Below, in pieces: positions 7,473-16,381 of a stretch of 64,000 nt of DNA. This stretch comes from Carnimonas bestiolae. GTDB taxonomy: Bacteria; Pseudomonadota; Gammaproteobacteria; Pseudomonadales; Halomonadaceae. Positions within the stretch are counted from its first letter, which is position 1. The number at the start of each line of letters is the position of its first letter. The DNA is taken from assembly GCF_051251125.1 (NCBI RefSeq), contig NZ_JBPCZL010000006.1; one strand, written 5' to 3'. The notes beneath the pieces were generated by a model. The model saw only the letters and a list, made by a program, of their open reading frames with translations. It was not told where the DNA came from and ran no database searches. The translations under genes were made by a program, and so were the position numbers.

Positions 7473-8732
7473 ATGGACAAACTGATTATTACCGGCGGTG
7501 CCCCCATTGATGGCGAGGTTTGGGCCTCGGGTGCCAAGAACTCCGCACTACCGATTCTTGCTGCCACACTGTTAACCGCTGATCGCATCACCATTCATAA
7601 CCTGCCGCACCTGCAAGACATCACCACCTCGCTCGAGCTGCTTGGGCGCATGGGTATCGACTGCGTCGTAGGCGACAAAATGAGCGTCGAGCTCGGCGGT
7701 AAGGTGAATGACTGCCGCGCGCCCTACGAACTGGTCAAGAAAATGCGCGCATCCATTCTGGTGCTGGGCCCGCTGCTGGCGCATTACGGAAGTGCTGATG
7801 TGTCGCTGCCGGGGGGCTGTGCCATTGGTAGCCGTCCCGTTGATCTTCACTTGCGCGGCCTTGAGGCAATGGGGGCCGAAATCGAGGTCGAGAACGGCTA
7901 CGTTCGAGCGCGCGCTCCGCAAGGTTTGCACGGCGCCCACTTCATGATGGATGTGGTAACTGTCACCGGTACCGAAAATCTGCTGATGGCCGCGGCCTTG
8001 GCGAAGGGCACCACCATTCTTGAAAACGCCGCGCGTGAACCTGAAATCGTCGATCTGGCCGAGTGCCTGATTGCGATGGGCGCCAACATCAAAGGCCACG
8101 GCACCGGTACCATTACCGTTGAGGGCGTTGAAAGGCTGCACGGCTGCGAATATACGGTGATGCCTGACCGCATCGAAGTCGGCACCTTCCTGGTGGCGGC
8201 AGCGGCGGCGCGCGGACGCGTCAAGGTCCGTAATACCCGCGCGGATACCCTCGAAGCGGTGCTGGTGAAGCTCGAAGAAGCAGGCGCTGCGCTTGAGGTG
8301 ACCGAGTCGAGCATCACCCTCGATATGCACGGTAAGCGCCCGCGGGCGGTTAGCCTGCGCACCGCGCCTTATCCCGCGTTTCCTACCGATATGCAGGCGC
8401 AGTTCGTGGCCATGAACGCGGTGGCCGAAGGCACCTCTCGGGTCGTCGAGACGATTTTCGAAAATCGCTTCATGCACGTTCAGGAACTGAATCGCATGGG
8501 CGCGGATATCGCATTGGAAGGCAATACCGCGCTAATCAAAGGCGTCGAGAGCCTATCGGGAGCGCCGGTCATGGCGACCGATCTGCGCGCCTCTGCGAGC
8601 CTGGTCATCGCGGCCATTGCCGCGCAGGGCGAAACCGTTGTTGATCGCATCTATCACATCGATCGTGGTTACGAGTGCATTGAAGAAAAACTGCAATCAA
8701 TGGGTGTGAAAATTCGTCGCGTGGCGGGCTAA
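7473..8732 (+). CDS. murA: UDP-N-acetylglucosamine 1-carboxyvinyltransferase MurA
   Basis: MurA performs the first committed step of peptidoglycan synthesis, transferring enolpyruvate from PEP to UDP-GlcNAc. The 419-residue protein has the paired inside-out alpha/beta domains of the EPSP-synthase fold, starts MDKLIITGGAPIDGEV with GAKNSALPIL (Lys22-Asn23), and has the catalytic Cys116 in LPGGCAIGSRPVD, the residue alkylated by fosfomycin; Cys rather than Asp predicts sensitivity of the enzyme. Length equals E. coli MurA (419 aa). It is 63 bp upstream of hisG. Confidence 0.97.
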   Translation: MDKLIITGGAPIDGEVWASGAKNSALPILAATLLTADRITIHNLPHLQDITTSLELLGRMGIDCVVGDKMSVELGGKVNDCRAPYELVKKMRASILVLGPLLAHYGSADVSLPGGCAIGSRPVDLHLRGLEAMGAEIEVENGYVRARAPQGLHGAHFMMDVVTVTGTENLLMAAALAKGTTILENAAREPEIVDLAECLIAMGANIKGHGTGTITVEGVERLHGCEYTVMPDRIEVGTFLVAAAAARGRVKVRNTRADTLEAVLVKLEEAGAALEVTESSITLDMHGKRPRAVSLRTAPYPAFPTDMQAQFVAMNAVAEGTSRVVETIFENRFMHVQELNRMGADIALEGNTALIKGVESLSGAPVMATDLRASASLVIAAIAAQGETVVDRIYHIDRGYECIEEKLQSMGVKIRRVAG

Positions 8733-8795
8733 GTCGACAGCCGAGCCCGGTACCGCCGTGCTCTGCACACAGATCTGCACAGATGAGCCGTTATC

Positions 8796-9455
8796 ATGAG
8801 TAAGCCGTTGGTTATTGCCCTGTCGAAAGGGCGAATTTTGAAGGAAACACTGCCGCTGCTGGCGGCGGCAGGCATTGAGCCCACCGAATCGCTCAGCGAG
8901 AGCCGCAAGCTGCTGTTCGATACCACGCTGGATGACGTCAAGCTGATCGTGATTCGCGCCACCGATGTGCCTACCTATGTGCAGCTCGGTGCCGCCGATA
9001 TCGGCGTGGCCGGCAAGGATGTGCTGCTCGAAAACGGCGCCAAAGGGCTCTACGAGCCGCTCGATTTGAATATCTCGCGCTGCCGTCTGATGACCGCCGG
9101 TGTTTCCGGCAAAGCGCCTGGCACCTCACGGCGCCGTGTAGCAACCAAGTTCGTACACATCGCCAAGCGCTATTACGCGTCGATGGGCATTCAGGCCGAA
9201 ATCATCAAGCTGTACGGTGCGATGGAATTGGCGCCATTGATGGACCTGGCCGATGAAATCGTCGATATCGTCGATACCGGCAATACGCTGAAAGCAAACG
9301 GCATGGAGCCGCGCGAGCTGATCGCTGATATCAGCACGCGGCTAGTGGTTAACAAGGCGTCGATGACCATGCAGCATCAGCGCCTCAAGCCGCTGATCAA
9401 GCGGCTGGCGCAGGCGGTCGAAGCGCGTCGTGAGGGGCAGGAGGAGAGCGCATGA
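8796..9455 (+). CDS. hisG: ATP phosphoribosyltransferase HisG, short form
   Basis: HisG joins ATP and PRPP in the first step of histidine synthesis. At 219 residues it is the short (HisG-S) form: it has the catalytic domains (LVIALSKGRILKETLPLL, DTGNTLKANGMEPREL for PRPP binding) but lacks the C-terminal ACT-like histidine-binding domain of the long form. Short forms need the HisRS-like partner HisZ, which is not in this window. It overlaps hisD by 4 bp. Confidence 0.95.
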   Translation: MSKPLVIALSKGRILKETLPLLAAAGIEPTESLSESRKLLFDTTLDDVKLIVIRATDVPTYVQLGAADIGVAGKDVLLENGAKGLYEPLDLNISRCRLMTAGVSGKAPGTSRRRVATKFVHIAKRYYASMGIQAEIIKLYGAMELAPLMDLADEIVDIVDTGNTLKANGMEPRELIADISTRLVVNKASMTMQHQRLKPLIKRLAQAVEARREGQEESA

Positions 9456-10783
9456 GCAGTACCACAGCATCCAGCAATCGGCTGATCGCACGGCTATCCA
9501 CCGCTGATGGCGATTTTCAACAGCGTCTTGATGAGCTGCTGTCGTGGGAAGGGGTGTCCAACCGCGATGTCCAATCCCGTGTTGAGCACATCATCGACGC
9601 CGTGAAGCATGAAGGCGACGCTGCCGTGCTGCGCTTCACCGAGCAGTTTGACCGCCTCAAGGCGGCATCGCTCGACGAGCTAACGCTGAGTGGGCCTGCG
9701 CTGAAGGAAGCCTTCGACGGGCTCCCGCAACAGCAGCAGCATGCCTTGCAGGCAGCCGCGCAGCGTATTCGTGATTATCACGAGCGGCAGCGCTCCGATT
9801 CCTGGCAGTACACTGAGTCCAACGGTACGGTGCTGGGGCAGAAGGTGACGCCCCTCGACCGCGTTGGCGTGTATGTGCCGGGAGGCAAAGCCGCCTATCC
9901 GTCATCGCTTCTAATGAACGTGATGCCCGCGCGCGTGGCTGGAGTGGGTGAAATCGTTACGGTGGTGCCCACCCCCGATGGTGCGGTGAATCAGCTGGTG
10001 CTGGGCGCGGCCCATGTGGCAGGCGTTGATCGAGTGATTACCATTGGCGGGGCGCAGGCGGTCGCCGCCCTGGCCTACGGCACTGACAGCGTGCCCAAGG
10101 TCGATAAGATTGTTGGGCCCGGCAATATCTACGTTGCCACTGCCAAGCGCGCGGTGTTCGGTCAGGTGGGCATCGACATGATCGCTGGTCCCTCTGAAAT
10201 TCTGGTGGTGTCAGATGCCACCACCGACGTCGATTGGCTGGCAATGGATCTGTTTTCGCAGGCCGAACACGACGAGCAGGCGCAGGCGATCATGATTAGC
10301 TGGGATAGTGCGCACCTCGACGAAGTTGAAGCGAGCATCGAGCGCCAGCTGCCGCAGATGGAGCGCGCCGAGATTATTCGCACGTCGCTGGCCAAACGCG
10401 GCGCATTGGTTCAGGTGGCCGACGAACAGGAGGCGCTGGCGATCATCAACCGGATCGCGCCCGAGCACCTCGAGCTGTCGGTTGCTGAGCCGCAGCGCCT
10501 GCTGCCCGATGTGCGTCACGCAGGCGCCATCTTCATGGGCCGCTACACCGCTGAAGTACTGGGTGATTACTGCGCAGGGCCTAACCACGTTCTGCCGACT
10601 TCGGGCACGGCACGCTTCTCGTCACCGCTGGGCGTGTACGATTTCCAGAAGCGCTCGTCGATCATCCAATGCTCGGCTGAGGGCGCGTCCGAGCTGGGCG
10701 AGATCGCTTCGGTGCTGGCGCGCGGTGAATCGCTAACGGCCCACGCTCGAGCGGCTGAAAATCGCATCGCCGACAAGAAGTAG
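9452..10783 (+). CDS. hisD: Histidinol dehydrogenase HisD
   Basis: HisD catalyses the last two steps of histidine biosynthesis, oxidising L-histidinol to histidine with two NAD+. The 443-residue sequence contains the zinc-binding and catalytic segments DLFSQAEHDEQAQ, IAPEHLELSV and GPNHVLPTSGTARF, plus the VGPGNIYVATAKR motif. An AGGAGAG site lies just before its ATG, which overlaps the hisG stop. It is the last gene before a strong bidirectional terminator. Compared with E. coli, hisC and hisB are not adjacent. Confidence 0.96.
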   Translation: MSSTTASSNRLIARLSTADGDFQQRLDELLSWEGVSNRDVQSRVEHIIDAVKHEGDAAVLRFTEQFDRLKAASLDELTLSGPALKEAFDGLPQQQQHALQAAAQRIRDYHERQRSDSWQYTESNGTVLGQKVTPLDRVGVYVPGGKAAYPSSLLMNVMPARVAGVGEIVTVVPTPDGAVNQLVLGAAHVAGVDRVITIGGAQAVAALAYGTDSVPKVDKIVGPGNIYVATAKRAVFGQVGIDMIAGPSEILVVSDATTDVDWLAMDLFSQAEHDEQAQAIMISWDSAHLDEVEASIERQLPQMERAEIIRTSLAKRGALVQVADEQEALAIINRIAPEHLELSVAEPQRLLPDVRHAGAIFMGRYTAEVLGDYCAGPNHVLPTSGTARFSSPLGVYDFQKRSSIIQCSAEGASELGEIASVLARGESLTAHARAAENRIADKK

Positions 10784-10802
10784 CAGGACCGTCGCGGTCA
10801 TC

Positions 10803-10838
10803 AAAAAAGCGGATGCTGACTCAGCATCCGCTTTTTTT
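10803..10838. terminator. Bidirectional terminator between hisD and the degS-like gene
   Basis: A perfect 12-bp stem (AGCGGATGCTGA and its complement around a central C) is flanked by six A residues on the left and seven T residues on the right. It can end transcription of hisD on the plus strand and of the convergent protease gene on the minus strand. Confidence 0.93.
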
Positions 10839-10904
10839 GTGGCGCGTCAGACAGCTTCTGGTGCGAAGCAGGCCTAGTGCGTCGAGCCCGGTACATTTTC
10901 CAAG

Positions 10905-12050
10905 CTAGGGTGAACTGGTATTGGGGTGCTCCGAGGTCTTGAAGACTGGCGCGATGTTCTCGGGCCGCGAGCCGACGCGAATGGGCGCCTGAACCACTTT
11001 GCCATCGCGCAGCAGCGTAAGCGTAACGGTCGAGTTGGGTTTCAGGCCCGCGATATCGCGTAACGCTCGGCTTGGGTTTAGCATTGGCGCGCCGTCCATC
11101 GCCAGAATGTAATCGTTTTCCCGCACGCCCGATTGGGCGGCAGGCCCTCCCGGCGTTACCTTGGTGATAATCAGGTTATCGTTGGTTTTTAAATCTTCCA
11201 CCTCGGCGGGGGGCGCTCTTAGCTGCGCTTCGATACCCAGCCAGCCGCGCACCACGCGACCATGGGCGATAATATCGCTAAGCACTCGGCGCGCCACGTT
11301 GGTCGGAATGGCGAAACCGATGCCTTGCGAGCTGCCTTTGGTAGAAAAGATCGCGGTGTTGATTCCGATCAGTTCGCCGTTGCTGTTGATGAGCGCACCG
11401 CCCGAGTTGCCGGGGTTGATCGACGCATCGGTCTGGATAAAGCTTTCATAAGCGCTCAAGCCAAGGCTGGCGCGTCCCACCGCGCTCACAATGCCCATGG
11501 TAACGCTCTGACCGATATTAAACGGGTTGCCGATCGCCAGCGACACATCGCCGGTGCGAATGGTATCCGAGTTAGCGAAGTCGACTGTGGGCAGGTGAGG
11601 CAGATTGATCTTCAGCACCGCGAGGTCGGTGTCAGGGTCAGAGCCCACCGTCACGGCATTTGCCATCCGCCCATCCGGCAGCGTCACTACAATATCGCCT
11701 GCTTGCTTGACCACATGGTTATTGGTTAGCAGGTAGCCATCGTCGTCCACAATAACGCCTGAGCCCAGATTGACCGGTTGATTTGGCGTATTGGAGGACG
11801 GGTTCTGCTGATAAAGCGGATTGTCGCCCAGCGGTGAACCTGTCTCTGCGTTGGCCTGCTGGTGAGATGAAATCATCACTACTGCTGGCGCCGCGCGTTC
11901 AACGCTGTCGGCATAGCTGGCCGGAGAGGAAGACGGGGTGCCCGCCGTGCCCCGATAGCCTGATAGGCCGGGCAGGTACGCAAGCAGCACTACCGCCAGC
12001 AAAACGCCGCAGATAGCAGGCCATATCAGCTTCGCCAGAGTTTTACCCAT
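10905..12050 (-). CDS. degS: Membrane-anchored periplasmic serine protease, DegS/AlgW type
   Basis: The 381-residue protein has an N-terminal membrane anchor (residues about 8-27), a trypsin-like domain with catalytic triad His112 (NNHVV), Asp142 (DTDLAV) and Ser216 (NPGNSGGAL), and one C-terminal PDZ domain (about residues 275-365). One PDZ plus an uncleaved anchor is the DegS/AlgW layout, whereas DegP/DegQ have two PDZ domains and a cleaved signal. Such proteases sense misfolded outer-membrane proteins and cut the anti-sigma factor RseA/MucA. The ATG at 12050 opens the anchor; the frame is open 19 codons further upstream. Whether it acts as DegS or AlgW cannot be told from sequence. Confidence 0.9.
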   Translation of the reverse strand: MGKTLAKLIWPAICGVLLAVVLLAYLPGLSGYRGTAGTPSSSPASYADSVERAAPAVVMISSHQQANAETGSPLGDNPLYQQNPSSNTPNQPVNLGSGVIVDDDGYLLTNNHVVKQAGDIVVTLPDGRMANAVTVGSDPDTDLAVLKINLPHLPTVDFANSDTIRTGDVSLAIGNPFNIGQSVTMGIVSAVGRASLGLSAYESFIQTDASINPGNSGGALINSNGELIGINTAIFSTKGSSQGIGFAIPTNVARRVLSDIIAHGRVVRGWLGIEAQLRAPPAEVEDLKTNDNLIITKVTPGGPAAQSGVRENDYILAMDGAPMLNPSRALRDIAGLKPNSTVTLTLLRDGKVVQAPIRVGSRPENIAPVFKTSEHPNTSSP

Positions 12051-12327
12051 GGTTGATAGATATCCCTTGAGTGTGACTGAATCGTTATTATGTAAGTGTA
12101 GGTCCAAGTCGTGGGAGGAGGCGCAGTGTCGCGTTGGTACCCGAGCATCGTCGGATGGCTGCGTAACCCCTGAGGAGCGCGGGCGACCGCTGCTTGGACA
12201 AGTGCTGTAAAGCCGTTGGCTTGAAGGCGCTTTATCTTACCGCTGGTGTGATTAAAATTCAGCGTCTGTAACATAAGCAGGGTGCACGTAGCGCTTGTGA
12301 TGTTCAAGAGGTGACAAGGAGTCTCAT
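12051..12327. other. Divergent spacer between degS-like and Nif3 genes
   Basis: This 277-bp region must carry both promoters. The right end has AAGGAG 7 nt before the Nif3 ATG. I found no convincing paired hexamers and no small gene. Confidence 0.4.
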
Positions 12328-13086
12328 ATGGTCGCGCGCCAGCAATTGGTAGACGCAATGCAGGAAAAGCTGAGCGCCGCTCGCTTCAAGGATTTCACCG
12401 TTAATGGACTGCAAGTAGAGGGCAGCGAGCGGGTGCGGCGAGTCATGACGGGCGTTACCGCATGTCAGGCGCTGCTCGATGAAGCGGTGGCATGGGAGGC
12501 GGATATGGTGCTGGTGCACCATGGCTACTTCTGGAAAAACGAGCCCGCCAGCGTTACCGGCTTCAAGCGACGTCGCTTTGCAACGCTGCTGGGCCACGAT
12601 ATCAATCTGGTGGCATGGCACCTGCCGCTGGATGCCCATCCCGATATCGGCAATAACGCTTTGCTGGGCAAGCGCATGGGCTGGCAGTTAGACGGCGCGT
12701 TGGATGGAGCGCTGGGGCAGGGGCTTTTGTACATCGGAGATGCCGATCAGGCGCTTGGTCACGATGAATTTGGCAAGCGGCTAGAGGAGCGGCTACAGCG
12801 TGCCCCCTTGGGTATTCAGGGGCACTCGCGGCCGCTTAAACGCATTTGTTGGTGTACGGGAGCGGCACAAGACATGATCGAGCAGGCCGCAGCGGGCGGG
12901 GCGGATGTGTTCGTCTCTGGCGAAGTGTCCGAACGCACCACGCACCTGGCGCGCGAGTTGGGCATCAGCTACTTTGCTGCCGGCCACCATGCCACCGAAC
13001 GTGACGGTATCATCGCGCTTGGCAATTGGCTGGCCTCACAGTTCGATATCGAGCATCGCTTTGTGGATATCGACAATCCTGTTTGA
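12328..13086 (+). CDS. Nif3/YbgI-family dinuclear metal-binding protein
   Basis: The 252-residue protein belongs to the Nif3-like (DUF34) family, annotated in databases as GTP cyclohydrolase 1 type 2 homologues. Visible metal-site segments are LVHHGYFW (His-His pair near residue 69), the WHLPLDAHPDIGNNALL region and the C-terminal FAAGHHATERDGI. The family binds two metal ions; its cellular role remains uncertain. A good AAGGAG site is 7 nt before the ATG at 12328. In many proteobacteria the gene lies near degS/algW, as here. Confidence 0.9.
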   Translation: MVARQQLVDAMQEKLSAARFKDFTVNGLQVEGSERVRRVMTGVTACQALLDEAVAWEADMVLVHHGYFWKNEPASVTGFKRRRFATLLGHDINLVAWHLPLDAHPDIGNNALLGKRMGWQLDGALDGALGQGLLYIGDADQALGHDEFGKRLEERLQRAPLGIQGHSRPLKRICWCTGAAQDMIEQAAAGGADVFVSGEVSERTTHLARELGISYFAAGHHATERDGIIALGNWLASQFDIEHRFVDIDNPV

Positions 13087-13147
13087 GAGGGCGCCGTGAG
13101 TCCGTGGCTCGCTGGTTGTGCGTGGCATATCTTCCAAAGGCAAAAAT

Positions 13148-13175
13148 AAAGCCCGCGCCATTAGGCGCGGGCTTT
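13148..13175. terminator. Bidirectional terminator between nif3 and zapG
   Basis: A 12-bp stem (AAAGCCCGCGCC/GGCGCGGGCTTT) surrounds the loop ATTA. A-rich sequence on the left and TTT on the right allow it to serve both convergent genes. Confidence 0.88.
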
Positions 13176-13198
13176 ACTGTTCAGGCTATCCAGCGGCG

Positions 13199-13651
13199 TT
13201 AATAACGCGGTGGTTCCTTATCCTGCTCGCCGTATTCGTCCTGCGGGCGGCGTATGCCGAAACCTTCCGACAATGTGCCCTTGGCATCGGCATAGTCGCG
13301 CGGGACGCCATGCGTGGCGGCCTCTTCCTCAGCTACTTCTTCGGCCGAGCGTGCACCAGACAGCACCGCCAGCCGACGTTTGACGCTATCGTTTTGGCTC
13401 AAACGATCGGCCTGCTCAGCGAGCGCTGTGTTAAGCGTTTTGCTTTGCTGGCTTAGCTGATCGGCAATGTGTGTCAGCTGCTGAAAATGATCGTCGATGT
13501 CCTGACGCAGTTGCTGCTGTTGAGAGCGCTGCTCACTGTTGGCGCTGTCGTCCGCTTTGGGGCGACTGGTCATCAGCCTGCCTATGATGAGGCCGATGAC
13601 GGCTCCCACCACCAGGCAGATAACACTCGAAATCCATACGCTGTTGCTCAT
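13199..13651 (-). CDS. zapG: DUF1043 membrane protein YhcB/ZapG
   Basis: The 150-residue protein has a single N-terminal transmembrane helix (about residues 6-27, WISSVICLVVGAVIGLIIG) followed by a Gln-rich coiled coil (about 38-90, with LRQDIDDHFQQLTHIADQLSQ split across heptads). This is the DUF1043 (YhcB/ZapG) layout; the E. coli protein (132 aa) links cell division and envelope biogenesis. The family usually sits next to degS/degQ and zapE, and here it lies between the DegS-like protease region and zapE, divergent to zapE. The C-terminal 60 residues are disordered and acidic. Confidence 0.9.
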   Translation of the reverse strand: MSNSVWISSVICLVVGAVIGLIIGRLMTSRPKADDSANSEQRSQQQQLRQDIDDHFQQLTHIADQLSQQSKTLNTALAEQADRLSQNDSVKRRLAVLSGARSAEEVAEEEAATHGVPRDYADAKGTLSEGFGIRRPQDEYGEQDKEPPRY

Positions 13652-13880
13652 CGCCGCTCCTTTCTACCGGTACTTGCGCGCGACATGCTCTGGGCATTGC
13701 CGGTAGCGCTATATCGTAGGCCCGTGAAGGCCGTCATCCATAAGACTGTCGTATATTATATAGGGGCGACAACGACAAGAGCCAATGCTCTGTGCGAAAG
13801 TAGTAAAATGATCGCGGTACAAGGTGCGCCGCAACTAAGTTGTAATTAATAAAACCGATAGTCGAGAGTGGGTAACGTTC

Positions 13881-15125
13881 ATGGTGTCCGATTCAACTGG
13901 CTCAGTATCCAAACCTTCTTCACAGGGCGAGACAACCGCGGCAGAGCGTACTGGCTCGCCGATGGAGCGTTACCGGCGCGATCTTGAGCAGGAAGGCTTC
14001 CAATACGATGCCGCGCAGGAACAAGCCGTTAAGCATCTGCAGCGGCTCTACGAGGATCTCACCTCAACACCGCGCGAGAAGCTGAAGCCGGCCGCCAAGT
14101 CCTCCGAGAAGCCTGCCAAGTCGATGCTGGGCGGGCTTTTCTCGCGCGCCAAGTCTGAGCCCGAAGAGCATGATCCCGCTGACTCGCCCATTCCTACGGT
14201 GCGCGGTCTCTATTTCTGGGGCGGCGTTGGGCGCGGCAAAACCTGGCTGGTCGATACCTTCTTTGATTCGCTGCCGTTCGACGACAAGATGCGCACCCAT
14301 TTCAACCGCTTCATGCAGCGCGTTCACCACGAATTGGGCGTGTTTAAAGGTGAGTCTGATCCGCTGAAGAAGGTGGCCGCGCGTTTTGCTCAGGAAGCGC
14401 GGGTGATCTGCTTCGACGAGTTTTACGTGAAGGATATTACCGACGCGATGATTCTCGGCCGCCTGTTCGAATCGCTGTTTGCCGAGGGGGTGGTGCTGGT
14501 GGCTACCTCCAATATCGTGCCCGACAAGCTCTACGAGAACGGCTTGCAGCGTGCGCGCTTCTTGCCGGCTATCGCGCTGCTCAAGCGTCACTGTGAAGTG
14601 GTCAATGTCGATTCTGGTGTCGATTATCGTCTGCGCGCGCTGGAGCAAGTTGAGCTGTTCCTCACCCCCGACAACGATGCCAATGAGTCGGCGCTGGAAA
14701 AATTGTTCTCTCAAGTGGCAAAAGGGGAAGGCGAGCGCGATGGCGAAGTGCGTATCAACGGCCGGGCGCTTCAGGCAAAACGCGAGGCCGATGGGGTAAT
14801 CTGGTTCGATTTCAAGGCGCTCTGCGATGGCCCGCGCAGCCAGAACGATTACATCGAGCTCGCCAATCGCTACCACACGGTGCTGGTTTCCCACGTGCCG
14901 CAGATGGATGGCAACAAGGACGATCAGATGCGTCGCTTCATCAGTATGGTCGATGAGTTTTACGATCGCGCGGTGAAAATGGCCATGACGCTCGCCAACG
15001 ATGTAGCCTCCATTTATAGCGACGGTAATCTGGTGTTTGAATTCGAGCGCACGTTGTCACGCCTCAAGGAGATGGAAACCAAGGAGTTTCTCAATCTTCC
15101 CCACAAGTCGCAGCAGGCAGGGTAG
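13881..15125 (+). CDS. zapE: AFG1-family ATPase ZapE
   Basis: ZapE is a cytoplasmic P-loop ATPase of the AFG1 family that associates with the Z ring under stress. The 414-residue protein has Walker A GGVGRGKTW (about residues 113-121), Walker B RVICFDEFYVKD, and sensor segment VLVATSNIVPDKLYENGLQR. Compared with E. coli ZapE (375 aa) it has an N-terminal extension of about 27 residues and a Lys/Pro/Glu-rich insertion (about residues 63-98) just before the P-loop strand. The ATG at 13881 was chosen; a second in-frame ATG at residue 28 has no ribosome site. Confidence 0.94.
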   Translation: MVSDSTGSVSKPSSQGETTAAERTGSPMERYRRDLEQEGFQYDAAQEQAVKHLQRLYEDLTSTPREKLKPAAKSSEKPAKSMLGGLFSRAKSEPEEHDPADSPIPTVRGLYFWGGVGRGKTWLVDTFFDSLPFDDKMRTHFNRFMQRVHHELGVFKGESDPLKKVAARFAQEARVICFDEFYVKDITDAMILGRLFESLFAEGVVLVATSNIVPDKLYENGLQRARFLPAIALLKRHCEVVNVDSGVDYRLRALEQVELFLTPDNDANESALEKLFSQVAKGEGERDGEVRINGRALQAKREADGVIWFDFKALCDGPRSQNDYIELANRYHTVLVSHVPQMDGNKDDQMRRFISMVDEFYDRAVKMAMTLANDVASIYSDGNLVFEFERTLSRLKEMETKEFLNLPHKSQQAG

Positions 15126-15193
15126 CGATTACCGCTGACCGCTTGTGAAGCAAGACGCGCAGAAAGGGCAGGTAAATATTCGCTGCACGGGGG

Positions 15194-15222
15194 TTAACGG
15201 CAGTGGATAAACGCTGTACAAT
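15194..15222 (+). promoter_or_regulatory. Probable sigma-70 promoter of rplM-rpsI
   Basis: TTAACG at 15194-15199 and TACAAT at 15217-15222 are separated by 17 bp. Transcription would start near 15229, giving a leader of about 120 nt before rplM. The leader holds a small hairpin (GGATTG 15293-15298 with CAATCC 15307-15312) 36 nt before the start codon. Confidence 0.65.
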
Positions 15223-15347
15223 GCGCGCTCGCTCAAATGTTGTTTTGCATCGCTGCGGTTCTTTTGCGAGGTAAAACAACCAAGAAAAATAGGGATTGGC
15301 ATTTTTCAATCCGCCGTGTTTGATAATGCTCGACTAAGGTATTTTCG

Positions 15348-15776
15348 ATGAAAACTTTCAGCGCTAAACCGCAGTCAGTTCAGCGTGACTGGTACGTCGT
15401 TGACGCTACCAACAAGACTCTCGGTCGTCTTGCCACTGAACTCGCTCGTCGCCTGCGCGGCAAGCACAAACCTGAATACACTCCCCACGTTGATACTGGC
15501 GATTACATCGTCGTTATCAATGCGGACAAAGTGCGTGTAACCGGTAACAAAGCGTCCGACAAGCAGTACTATCGCCACACTGGCTTCCCCGGTGGTCTGC
15601 GTTCCATGTCCTTCGATCAGTTGATCGATCACGCGCCTGAGCGTGTTATCGAAATCGCCGTCAAAGGCATGCTGCCCAAGGGCCCGCTGGGTCGTGCAAT
15701 GCACAAGAAGCTTCGCGTCTATGCTGGCGCTGAGCATCCGCATACTGCACAGCAGCCCAAAGAACTGAACATCTAA
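15348..15776 (+). CDS. rplM: 50S ribosomal protein L13
   Basis: L13 is an early-assembly protein of the large ribosomal subunit. The 142-residue sequence is the same length as E. coli L13 and contains the family signature MLPKGPLGRAMHKKLRVYAG near residues 107-126 plus WYVVDATNKTLGRLAT near the start. AAGGT lies 7 nt before the ATG at 15348. It is followed by rpsI after 16 bp, the universal rplM-rpsI pair. Confidence 0.98.
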   Translation: MKTFSAKPQSVQRDWYVVDATNKTLGRLATELARRLRGKHKPEYTPHVDTGDYIVVINADKVRVTGNKASDKQYYRHTGFPGGLRSMSFDQLIDHAPERVIEIAVKGMLPKGPLGRAMHKKLRVYAGAEHPHTAQQPKELNI

Positions 15777-15792
15777 TTAAGGGACGAAGCTC

Positions 15793-16179
15793 ATGGCTCA
15801 GTATTACGGCACCGGTCGCCGCAAAACCTCTACTGCTCGCGTGTTTCTCAAGCCGGGCACTGGCAAAATCATCGTCAATCAGCGCGAACTCGACAGCTAC
15901 TTCGGCCGTCCTACCGCTAGCCTGGTTGTGCGTCAGCCGCTCGAGCTGACCAACACTACCGAGCAGTTTGATATCACTATTACCGTTTCTGGCGGTGGTG
16001 GTTCTGCTCAGGCTGGCGCGATTCGTCACGGTATCACCCGTGCGCTGATCGACTACAACGAAGAGCTGCGCTCTCCTCTGCGTGCAGCGGGTTACGTTAC
16101 CCGTGACGCTCGTAAGGTTGAACGTAAGAAAGTCGGCCTGCGTAAAGCACGTCGTCGTCCGCAGTTCTCCAAACGCTGA
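15793..16179 (+). CDS. rpsI: 30S ribosomal protein S9
   Basis: S9 is a small-subunit protein whose C-terminal Lys-Arg tail reaches the P-site tRNA. The 128-residue sequence starts MAQYYGTGRRKTSTARVFL and ends in the typical basic tail KARRRPQFSKR. It is 16 bp from rplM and is followed by a strong terminator. Confidence 0.98.
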   Translation: MAQYYGTGRRKTSTARVFLKPGTGKIIVNQRELDSYFGRPTASLVVRQPLELTNTTEQFDITITVSGGGGSAQAGAIRHGITRALIDYNEELRSPLRAAGYVTRDARKVERKKVGLRKARRRPQFSKR

Positions 16180-16194
16180 TTTCTTTCAGCGGCG

Positions 16195-16222
16195 AGGCGT
16201 GCCCTATGGGCACGCCTTTTTT
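16195..16222 (+). terminator. Intrinsic terminator of rplM-rpsI
   Basis: A 10-bp stem (AGGCGTGCCC/GGGCACGCCT) with loop TAT is followed by a run of six T residues. Confidence 0.92.
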
Positions 16223-16342
16223 ATATCGCTCAATGCGGCTTCGGGCTCTCATTACCGTAGCGGCGTTGGGCGATATTTGTGTCATATTATCTGTGCTTGC
16301 AGGGTGCTGCAGTCAAATGCTCACCACCAACACTAGCGAGCG

Positions 16343-16351
16343 TGGTATTAT
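16343..16351 (+). promoter_or_regulatory. Possible extended -10 promoter of sspA
   Basis: TGGTATTAT has the TGN extension plus a TATTAT -10 hexamer, 30 bp before the sspA start. No -35 match is evident, which is usual for extended -10 promoters. Confidence 0.4.
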
Positions 16352-16381
16352 TTAGGTTCGCTTAGATCAAGGGAGTGTTCC

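Noticed and set aside
7572..8477. 301-codon antisense frame in murA
   Set aside because: Shadow of conserved murA without start signals or domains.
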